Shown here: one piece after another, positions 57,807 to 64,000 of the stretch
Numbering within the stretch: position 1 is the first letter of the stretch
Layout: the number at the start of each line of letters is the position of its first letter
Assembly: GCA_036501365.1 (NCBI GenBank)
Contig: DASYAL010000074.1
Span: forward strand, 62,001 to 126,000
DNA from: CAIKMD01 sp036501365
GTDB lineage: Bacteria; Pseudomonadota; Alphaproteobacteria; ATCC43930; CGMCC-115725
Reading direction: 5' to 3'
Length of the DNA stretch: 64,000 nucleotides
Notes under the pieces: model-generated
Seen by the model: the letters and a program-made list of their open reading frames with translations, nothing else
Databases searched by the model: none
Told to the model about the DNA's origin: nothing
Program-made: the position numbers and the translations under genes

Positions 57807-59255
57807 ATGGATCTCGATCACGACGCCTGCTACCGCGCAGTCGCCCAGCGCGACGCCCGGTTCGACGGCCGGTTCTTCACCGGCGTCAAGACTACCGGCA
57901 TCTACTGCCGCCCGATCTGCCCGGCGCGCACGCCGCGCTCGGAGAACGTGACCTTCTTTCCGACCGCCGCCGCAGCCCAGGAAGCCGGCTTCCGCCCCTG
58001 TCTGCGCTGCCGGCCAGAGACCGCGCCCGATCTCGGCGCCTGGCGCGGCACCTCGAACACGGTGTCGCGCGCGCTGGCGCTGATCGAATTGGGCGCGCTC
58101 GACGACGCGCCGCTCGAAGCCTTGGCCGACCGGCTTGGCATCGGCGACCGCCATCTGCGGCGGCTGTTCCAACAACATCTCGGCGCCTCGCCGGTCGCCG
58201 TCGCGCAGACGCGCCGCGTGCTGCTCGCCAAGCAACTCATCCATGAGACCAGCCTGCCGATGGCCGAGATCGCCTTCGCCGCCGGCTTCGGCAGCATCCG
58301 CCGCTTCAACGAGACGTTCCAGACGCTGTTCGACCGCGCGCCGCGTGCATTGCGGCGCACGAGCAAGCCCGATGTTCCCGCCGGGCCGCGAGGCGAGATC
58401 GCGCTGCTGCTGCGCTATCAGCCGCCTTACGACTGGCCAACCATGTTGGCTTTCCTGCGGCGGCGCGCCATTGCCGGCGTCGAGCATGTGACCGAGGATC
58501 GCTATAGCCGCACGCTGCAACTCGACAGTGTGCAGGGAACGTTGACGGTCGAGCCTGCCGAGGGTCACGCGCTGCGCGCGACCGTGCGCCTCCCGAAACT
58601 GTCGGCGTTGCCGGCGATCATCGCGCGGCTGCGGCGCGTCTTCGATCTCGGTGCCGATCCGCGCGCGATCGCGGCCCATCTCGCCACGGACCCGATGCTG
58701 GCGCCGCTGGTGAAAGCGCGGCCTGGCCTGCGCGTGCCGGGCGCGTGGGACGGCTTCGAATTGGCGATCCGCGCCGTGCTCGGCCAGCAGATCACCGTGG
58801 TCGCGGCGCAGAAGCTGGCGGGGCGTCTTGTCGCCGCGCATGGCATGAAGCTGCGCGAGCCCGAAGGCACGCTGACGCATGTCTTCCCCGAGCCCAAGAC
58901 GCTGGCGAAAGCCGATCTGACCACGCTCGGCATGCCGCGCAGTCGCGCCGCGGCGTTGTCGGCAGTGGCGAAGGACGCGATCGCCAAGCCGCAGCTCTTC
59001 GATGCGGCAAGCGGGCTCGAGGAAGCTGTCGCGAAGCTGCGCGCGATCCGCGGCGTCGGCGAATGGACCGCGCAATACATCGCGCTACGCCAGTTGCGCG
59101 AGCCGGATGCATTCCCCGCCAGCGATATCGGACTGATGCGCGCCATCGCCAAACATGAAGGCCGCGGCTATTCCTCGGCCGAGCTCTTGAGCCGCGCCGA
59201 TCGGTGGCGGCCGTGGCGCGCCTATGCGGCGCAGCACCTCTGGGCGGCGGCGTGA
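57807..59255 (+). CDS. alkA: Ada-type regulator fused to AlkA DNA-3-methyladenine glycosylase
   Basis: The 482-residue protein joins three modules. An N-terminal Ada zinc domain has the four Cys (IYCRPICPA, FRPCLRC) that accept methyl groups from phosphotriesters. An AraC-type HTH lies near residues 90-190 (LADRLGIGDRHLRRLFQQHL). A C-terminal AlkA domain has a helix-hairpin-helix GVGEWTAQYIALR and the catalytic Asp in FPASDIGLMRA. It excises alkylated bases and senses methylation. Its start is 155 bp from divergent ogt, with an inverted repeat between. The fusion is known from several bacteria. Confidence 0.92.
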   Translation: MDLDHDACYRAVAQRDARFDGRFFTGVKTTGIYCRPICPARTPRSENVTFFPTAAAAQEAGFRPCLRCRPETAPDLGAWRGTSNTVSRALALIELGALDDAPLEALADRLGIGDRHLRRLFQQHLGASPVAVAQTRRVLLAKQLIHETSLPMAEIAFAAGFGSIRRFNETFQTLFDRAPRALRRTSKPDVPAGPRGEIALLLRYQPPYDWPTMLAFLRRRAIAGVEHVTEDRYSRTLQLDSVQGTLTVEPAEGHALRATVRLPKLSALPAIIARLRRVFDLGADPRAIAAHLATDPMLAPLVKARPGLRVPGAWDGFELAIRAVLGQQITVVAAQKLAGRLVAAHGMKLREPEGTLTHVFPEPKTLAKADLTTLGMPRSRAAALSAVAKDAIAKPQLFDAASGLEEAVAKLRAIRGVGEWTAQYIALRQLREPDAFPASDIGLMRAIAKHEGRGYSSAELLSRADRWRPWRAYAAQHLWAAA

Positions 59256-59256
59256 C

Positions 59257-60117
59257 CTATTTCGCCGCGCCAAGCGCGGGGTAAAGCGCCAACGCGGTCT
59301 TCGTGAAGATCCATTCCTGATCGCTCGCCGGAAGCGACGCGAAATTCTCGCGCGCCAGCGCCAGCAGCGCCGCCAACGTGCCTTCGGCCGCTGGGAAATT
59401 CGAGCCCCAGCAGATCCGTGCCGCGCCGAATTCCTCGACCGTGCGGCGGAAGAAACTCGCCGGCGTCGCCTTGCCGCTCTTGGCCGCGGCGAAGGTGTGC
59501 GGGCTCGCTTTCAGGAAAATATTGCGATGCCGCGTCAGTGCCCAGAGTCCCGCCGCGCGCGCATAAGGGGGGCCGTCCTCGAGATCGGGCCGCGCGAAAT
59601 GATCGAGCAGGATGCGCACGCGCGGGAAACGCTGCGCCAACATCTCGACCTGCGGCAACGCCTTCGCCGTCATCTGCAGGCAGACGGGAATGCCGGCCGT
59701 ATCCGCCGCTTCCCAGACCGGAAAGCTGCGCGGATCGTCGAGCACGTCGAGCTGTTGGCCCGCCATCGTGCTGCCGGTGGTGAAAATCCTGAGACCGGTG
59801 AAGCCGCGGGCCAGCCACTGGCGCAACGCCGCGGCCGCATCGGGCGCGAGCACATCGAGCGAGCATACGCCGGTGAAGCGATCGGGATGCGCCGCGACCG
59901 CGTCGGCGACATAAGAATTGTCGTGGCCGTAACAGGTCGAGGCTTGCACCAGCGCCGTGCGCGCAACGCCGGCCGCGTCCATCGCCGCGATCATCGCCGC
60001 GACATCGACGGGCCGGCTCTGCGACCAGTCGGAGGCGCGGCCGCCGATCGGCGCACGCGGATAGCGCGCCGCATCGGTGCTGATGATATGGGCGTGGGTG
60101 TCGAGCGGCGATGCCAT
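59257..60117 (-). CDS. Amidohydrolase-family metallo-hydrolase
   Basis: The 286-residue protein has the amidohydrolase-2 layout: PLDTHAHIISTDAARYP (HxH metal ligands), VQASTCYGHDNSYVADAVAAHPDRFTGVCSLD, LLDHFARPDL and the terminal CWGSNFPAAEG. Relatives hydrolyse lactones such as 2-pyrone-4,6-dicarboxylate, or decarboxylate aromatic acids. The start 60117 shares one base with the stop of the upstream UBP-type zinc-finger gene, so the two are coupled. It is convergent with the Ada-AlkA gene, 1 bp between stops. Confidence 0.85.
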   Translation of the reverse strand: MASPLDTHAHIISTDAARYPRAPIGGRASDWSQSRPVDVAAMIAAMDAAGVARTALVQASTCYGHDNSYVADAVAAHPDRFTGVCSLDVLAPDAAAALRQWLARGFTGLRIFTTGSTMAGQQLDVLDDPRSFPVWEAADTAGIPVCLQMTAKALPQVEMLAQRFPRVRILLDHFARPDLEDGPPYARAAGLWALTRHRNIFLKASPHTFAAAKSGKATPASFFRRTVEEFGAARICWGSNFPAAEGTLAALLALARENFASLPASDQEWIFTKTALALYPALGAAK

Positions 60118-60398
60118 CACCCCGCCCTCGGCGCCGGCTCGAACATCACCTCGTCGACATAGCACCAGCCCCAATCCTCGCCGGGCTGGAAGCTGCGCAT
60201 GATCGCATGCTTGGTCGCGTGGAAATGCTTGGTCGCGTGCTTGCCGGGCGATTGATCGCAGCAACCGACATGACCGCAAGTAAGGCAGAGCCGCAGATGG
60301 ACCCAATGTCCGTGGGTCTTCAGGCATTCCTCGCAGCCCTGCGGCGTGCGCGGCGTCACATCGCGGACCTGATCGAGATGGGTGCAGGTGGCAGCCAC
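60117..60398 (-). CDS. UBP-type zinc-finger protein
   Basis: The 93-residue protein is almost entirely a UBP (ubiquitin-hydrolase-type) zinc finger: CTHLDQVRDVTPRTPQGCEEC, LRLCLTCGHVGCCD, then HATKHFHATKHAIMRSFQPGEDWGWCY. It has the Cys/His set for three zinc ions. Start is GTG 60398, with GAAGGAGGT just upstream. Bacterial UBP zinc fingers are of unknown function and are often encoded beside the thioredoxin-reductase-like gene found here (60476), which is divergent. Confidence 0.9.
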   Translation of the reverse strand: MAATCTHLDQVRDVTPRTPQGCEECLKTHGHWVHLRLCLTCGHVGCCDQSPGKHATKHFHATKHAIMRSFQPGEDWGWCYVDEVMFEPAPRAG

Positions 60399-60475
60399 GG
60401 TACCTCCTTCCAACGCTCCTTACTTTGGAGCATTCTGGGACAGCCGCGCGCGCTTCTCAATCGCCGGAGACCCCT

Positions 60476-62152
60476 ATGTCCACTTTCGACACGCGCCGCG
60501 ATCAGATGTATCCCGTGCTCGATGCGGCGCAGATCGCGGTCGCGCGCCGTTTCGCGAGCGGGCCGGCGCAGCACTTTGCGTCGGGAGCGGTCATCTTCGC
60601 CTTTGGTCAGCGGGCCGCCTCGACCTGGCTTGTTCTCGAAGGGTCGATCGAGGTCGCGCGGCATGACGGGCCCGATCGCGTCGTCTCGTTCATGAGCGAG
60701 CGTCCCGGGCAATTCTCGGGCGAGCTCAGCCAGCTCAGCGGCCGCGGCGCGCTCGCCGAGGGTCGCGCCGGACCCGAGGGCTGCACCGCCCTGCCCTTCG
60801 ACGCCGCGCATCTGCGCGCGCTGATGGTCGGCTCGGCCGAGCTGGGCGAGATCGTGATGCGGGCCTTCATCCTGCGCCGCGTCGCCTTGCTCGAAGTTGG
60901 CGGATCCGGCTCGGTGCTGGTCGGACGGCCCGGCATGCCGGGGCTGACGCGGCTGCAAGAGTTCCTGCGCCGCAACGGCTATCCCTTCACCGTGCTCGAT
61001 GCGAACGACGACGCCGAGGGCCGCGCCGTGATCGAGCGCTTCGGCATCCAGCCACAGGAATTGCCGCTGATGGTCTGTCCCAACGGCAGCGTGCTGAAGC
61101 ACCCAAGCGACGCCGAGGTCGGTATCTGTCTCGGCCTCACACCTGACCTCGATCCTGAGAAGCTCTATGACGTGGCCGTGGTCGGCGGCGGTCCCGCCGG
61201 TCTGGCAACCGCCGTTTACGGCGCGTCGGAAGGCCTGTCCGTTCTCGTCCTCGACCAGCGCGCATTCGGCGGCCAGGCGGGCGCGTCGGCGCGGATCGAG
61301 AATTACCTCGGCTTTCCGACCGGTATCTCGGGGCTGGCTTTGACCGCGCGCGCCTTCAACCAGGCGCTGAAATTCGGCGCCGAGATGGCGATACCGATGG
61401 ACGTCACGCGGCTCGACTGCGCCGCGCGGCTGGCCAATCCGAGCGAGCCGCTGAACCTGGTACTGGCGAATGGCAACCGCTTGCGCGCCCGAACCGTGGT
61501 GATCGCCTCGGGCGCGCGTTATCGCCGCCTCGCCGTCGACAATCTCGCGCAATTCGAAGGTGCCGGCGTGTTCTATTGGGCTTCACCGATCGAGGCCAAG
61601 CTCTGCCAAGGCGAGGAGATCGCGCTGGTCGGCGCCGGCAATTCCGCCGGGCAGGCCGTCGTCTATCTCGCGCCTAATGTGAAAAAGCTGCATCTCGTCG
61701 TGCGCGGCAACGGACTCGAGGCGTCGATGTCGCGCTATCTGATCGACCGCATCGCCGCGCTGCCCAATGTCGTGCTGCATACGGGTTGCGAGATCGTCGG
61801 GCTCGAGGGCGACACCGCGACCGGCCTCGCCGGCGCGACCTTCCGTTACCGCGCCGGCGCCGACCTCGTGCAGCACGCGCTGCGCCATCTCTTCCTCTTC
61901 ATCGGTGCCGATCCCAATACCTCCTGGCTGCATGGCTGCGTCGAGATGGACGACAAGGGCTTCATCATTACCGGCGCATCCGGCAGCGACGGCGGCGTGC
62001 GGCTGCCGCTCGAGACCAGCCTGCCCGGCGTCTTCGCTATCGGCGATGTGCGCGCCGGCTCGACCAAGCGCGTTGCCGCCGCGGTCGGCGAAGGCGCCGC
62101 GGCGGTCGCGCAAATCCACACCGTGCTCGGCAGCGGCGCGTCGCACGCATAA
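60476..62152 (+). CDS. cNMP-binding thioredoxin-reductase-like flavoprotein without redox CxxC
   Basis: The 558-residue protein has an N-terminal cyclic-nucleotide-binding domain (residues about 15-130: GAVIFAFGQRAASTWLVLEG), a thioredoxin/glutaredoxin-like insert (residues about 140-220) and a C-terminal thioredoxin-reductase-like FAD/NAD(P)H domain (VAVVGGGPAGLATAVYGASEG; IALVGAGNSAGQAVVYLAP; GVFAIGDVRAGSTKRVA). The CxxC that reduces thioredoxin is missing: the site reads VFYWASPIEAKLC. This is a known family of unknown reaction. It is divergent from the UBP zinc-finger gene, and GGAGA sits before the start. Confidence 0.87.
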   Translation: MSTFDTRRDQMYPVLDAAQIAVARRFASGPAQHFASGAVIFAFGQRAASTWLVLEGSIEVARHDGPDRVVSFMSERPGQFSGELSQLSGRGALAEGRAGPEGCTALPFDAAHLRALMVGSAELGEIVMRAFILRRVALLEVGGSGSVLVGRPGMPGLTRLQEFLRRNGYPFTVLDANDDAEGRAVIERFGIQPQELPLMVCPNGSVLKHPSDAEVGICLGLTPDLDPEKLYDVAVVGGGPAGLATAVYGASEGLSVLVLDQRAFGGQAGASARIENYLGFPTGISGLALTARAFNQALKFGAEMAIPMDVTRLDCAARLANPSEPLNLVLANGNRLRARTVVIASGARYRRLAVDNLAQFEGAGVFYWASPIEAKLCQGEEIALVGAGNSAGQAVVYLAPNVKKLHLVVRGNGLEASMSRYLIDRIAALPNVVLHTGCEIVGLEGDTATGLAGATFRYRAGADLVQHALRHLFLFIGADPNTSWLHGCVEMDDKGFIITGASGSDGGVRLPLETSLPGVFAIGDVRAGSTKRVAAAVGEGAAAVAQIHTVLGSGASHA

Positions 62153-62235
62153 GCCGGCCGCCGCGCGGCCTCTTGCTGCAGAAGGCCGGCCAGTTGTAGA
62201 GGTGGACCGGCGCCGCCAACCTAGGGAGGAAGATC

Positions 62236-63486
62236 ATGGCGATGAGTGCGAAGGCCGAGAACCGCGTCCGTCGCTGGCGCGAGCAGCGCTGGCTGCTCGA
62301 TATGGCGGTCGCCGAGCAAGGCGTCGAATTCGACCAGGCGCGCATCAACTACACCGCCGGCCCGGCCGGGCTCGAAGCCATGGCCGAGTTCCGCGCCACC
62401 GCGACCCGTGTCAAAAAGATCAACGACATCGCGCGCGAATACGCGATCCAGGCCGAGCGCCGCGAAGCCAAGGCCCGCGCCTTCGACGAGCAGGGCCGTA
62501 CCGTCGCCGCGCGAGAGAGCTACATGATCGCGGCGATGCTGTGGTCGATCGCGCGCTGGCCGATCTTCGAGATGAACGACGAGCTCGAGCATCTCGAGAA
62601 GAAGATGAACGAGTGCTACGCGAACTACATTCGCTACGCGGCGCATCCGATCGAGCGCGTCGAGGTGCCGTTCGGCAAGGGCCAATCCCTGCCCGCCTAT
62701 CTCCACCTGCCGCGGAAGCCCACAGCGGGCGAGAAATTCCCCTGCGTCATCGCCATCGGCGGCATGGACGGAACGAAAGAGAATTCCTGCGCCATGTATG
62801 GCGACAAGCTGCTGGAGCGCGGCATCGCCATCTTCGCGGTCGACGGGCCGGGCCAGGGCGAATGCTTCGCGCGGCGCGTCAATGTCACCTATACGGCGCA
62901 TATGGAGGCGGCCGAGGCGAATTATAAATTCGTCAGCAACCACTCGGCGATCGATGCGTCGAAGATCGTGCTGCGCGGCTCGTCGATGGGCACGTTCTTT
63001 TCGACCCAAGCGGCGTCGGTGCTGGGCAAGCGCATCGTCGCGCTATCGCAATCGGCGGTGTGCCACGAGCCCGGTTTCGACACGATCTTCAACCACGCGC
63101 CGCCCTCGTTCAAAATGCGCTTCATGTATATGGCGGGCTTCGAGGACGAGGACGCCTTCGACGAATGGGTGAAGAAGCTCGATCTCAGGCCGCTCGCTAA
63201 GGACATCGTCGTGCCCTATCAGGTGATCGCCGGCGAGGACGATCAGCTCTCGCCGCTGCAATACACGCGCGAGCTGCTGTCGCTGGTGAAGACGCCGCGG
63301 CAATTCGTGGTCTATGAGAGCGCCGTGCACGGCGTCTACAACGCGCCCTCGACCGCCGTCGGCGAGAATCCGCAGACCCTGCAGGCCGATTGGATCGCCG
63401 ACCGCATCGCCGGCAAACCGATCGCGCGCTCGGAGGAGATCTTCATCGCCAATACCGGCCGCGCGAGCGTGAAGCCGCTGGCGTAG
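62236..63486 (+). CDS. Alpha/beta hydrolase (FrsA/pseudooxynicotine-hydrolase-like)
   Basis: The 416-residue protein has an N-terminal helical cap domain (residues 1-150, rich in Arg/Glu/Ala) and a C-terminal alpha/beta-hydrolase with FPCVIAIGGMDGTKENS, nucleophile motif LRGSSMGTFFS, acid in VIAGEDDQLSPLQY and His in ESAVHGVYN. It resembles 2,6-dihydroxypseudooxynicotine hydrolase and FrsA-type enzymes that cleave C-C or ester bonds. AGGGAGGAAG precedes the ATG. It follows the thioredoxin-reductase-like gene by 83 bp; no functional tie is shown. Confidence 0.85.
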   Translation: MAMSAKAENRVRRWREQRWLLDMAVAEQGVEFDQARINYTAGPAGLEAMAEFRATATRVKKINDIAREYAIQAERREAKARAFDEQGRTVAARESYMIAAMLWSIARWPIFEMNDELEHLEKKMNECYANYIRYAAHPIERVEVPFGKGQSLPAYLHLPRKPTAGEKFPCVIAIGGMDGTKENSCAMYGDKLLERGIAIFAVDGPGQGECFARRVNVTYTAHMEAAEANYKFVSNHSAIDASKIVLRGSSMGTFFSTQAASVLGKRIVALSQSAVCHEPGFDTIFNHAPPSFKMRFMYMAGFEDEDAFDEWVKKLDLRPLAKDIVVPYQVIAGEDDQLSPLQYTRELLSLVKTPRQFVVYESAVHGVYNAPSTAVGENPQTLQADWIADRIAGKPIARSEEIFIANTGRASVKPLA

Positions 63487-63506
63487 TCCCAGCCGCGCCC
63501 ACTTCT

Positions 63507-63581
63507 CGTCATTGCGAGCGAAGCGAAGCAGTCCAGAAGAACTCCTGGATTGCTTCGTCGCCAACGCTCCTCGCAATGACG
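63507..63581. repeat. REP-like palindromic repeat, intact copy
   Basis: Left arm CGTCATTGCGAG then GAAGCAGTCCAG (63507-63536) and right arm CTGGATTGCTTCG then CCTCGCAATGACG (63545-63581) are imperfectly inverted and can form a long hairpin. The same blocks occur in the composite copy at 6174-6288. It lies between convergent genes, a usual site for such elements. Confidence 0.85.
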
Positions 63582-63591
63582 GTTTATGGAC

Positions 63592-64000
63592 TCAGCCGCC
63601 CGGTAGCAGCTTCTCGGTGTAGAGCTTCGACATATCGGGCTCCGCCGGCAGCGTCTTCATCTCGACGAAGGAGCGCGCGAGCACCGCGAGCGCCTTGGGA
63701 TCGAAGCGGCCGGTGGTCGAGAAATCATTCATCGTCTGGTCGTAATTCGCCGCGACGATCTCCGGCGTCTGATGCATCACCGGCGCGGCGAGCGCCACCG
63801 TCTCGTCCTTATGGCCGCGCATCCACTTGATGGTGTCGAACCAGCCGGCGAGAAAGCGCTTCAGCGCGTCAGGCCGCTCGGCGATCGCCTTGTTGGTCGC
63901 GAAGATCGCGTGGATGATGAAATCGGGCGCCACCGTGCCGAAATGCGCGACGATGCGGCCGCTGCCGTCATCGACGAGCTTGGTCGCCGTCGCGACGTCG
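63592..64000 (-). CDS. ABC-type solute-binding protein, C-terminal part (NMT1-like)
   Basis: This gene runs out of the window: only its 3' part, ending at TGA 63594-63592, is seen, with no stop up to base 64000. The visible sequence has a binding-protein C-terminal lobe (IAERPDALKRFLAGWFDTIKWM, TVALAAPVMHQTPEIVAANYDQTM), similar to nitrate/taurine-type solute-binding proteins. No permease gene is visible. The initiator cannot be given. Confidence 0.8.
   Translation of the reverse strand, partial: DVATATKLVDDGSGRIVAHFGTVAPDFIIHAIFATNKAIAERPDALKRFLAGWFDTIKWMRGHKDETVALAAPVMHQTPEIVAANYDQTMNDFSTTGRFDPKALAVLARSFVEMKTLPAEPDMSKLYTEKLLPGG

Noticed and set aside
1..64000. tRNA, rRNA, CRISPR, prophage or insertion-sequence content
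   Set aside because: No cloverleaf, rRNA segment, repeat-spacer array, integrase or transposase was seen, though reading by eye could miss a tRNA.

Overview
The window is GC-rich, densely coded chromosomal DNA with no phage, insertion sequence, tRNA, rRNA or CRISPR array that I can see. It looks alphaproteobacterial. It carries an NDUFA12-type complex I accessory gene next to mlaD and a DUF2155 gene, then aat-accC-accB-aroQ; it also has DUF1236, DUF482 and MFS small-subunit proteins and REP-like elements. The order or family (Rhodospirillales-like or Hyphomicrobiales-like) cannot be fixed from the sequence alone.

Layout. 1-3.7 kb: the end of a Cu+ P-type ATPase, maiA, two MarR regulators and a MATE efflux pump with an inverted-repeat operator. 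3.8-10.1 kb: a housekeeping block (aroQ, accB, accC, aat, DUF2155, a small conserved gene, mlaD, NDUFA12, an FAH-family hydrolase, an ICMT-like methyltransferase) interrupted by two dispersed palindromic repeats. 10.4-14.1 kb: B12-dependent ribonucleotide reductase nrdJ with a textbook terminator. 14.3-34.6 kb: transport and small-molecule metabolism, including four MFS transporters, two solute-binding proteins without permeases, a RidA/DUF482 pair, a nucleotidyltransferase/cysteine hydrolase pair, a Tat-exported molybdoprotein with its membrane cytochrome b, CocE-type and carboxymuconolactone-decarboxylase-like enzymes, and a luciferase-like monooxygenase. At 22.6-23.0 kb lies a deletion scar joining the remains of an anti-sigma factor gene and a fasciclin gene.

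34.6-42.5 kb: the most distinctive region, a probable aromatic-compound catabolic island. It holds an FAD monooxygenase, an ACS-type MFS transporter, a MetE-like barrel protein, a TAXI-type binding protein without a signal peptide, a MarR regulator, a bicupin dioxygenase of 3-hydroxyanthranilate dioxygenase type fused to a Rieske ferredoxin domain, and a metallo-beta-lactamase-fold hydrolase. Two intergenic regions share the half-site TTGACA-N6-TGTCAA, so one MarR protein probably controls both divergent promoters.

42.5-57 kb: envelope and stress functions. These include a DHA2 efflux pump fused to a TetR-like ligand-binding domain, an FkbM methyltransferase, an Arg-rich disordered protein, and a lipid glycosylation group (GT21-like, GT4, flippase-like protein). 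They also include a poly-Gln/poly-His protein followed by a redoxin-2OG-Fe(II) oxygenase fusion, and two glutathione transferases. 57-64 kb: alkylation repair (ogt divergent from an Ada-AlkA fusion, with an inverted repeat between them), an amidohydrolase plus UBP zinc-finger pair, a cNMP-binding thioredoxin-reductase-like flavoprotein lacking the redox CxxC, an alpha/beta hydrolase, another palindromic repeat, and a truncated solute-binding protein at the edge.
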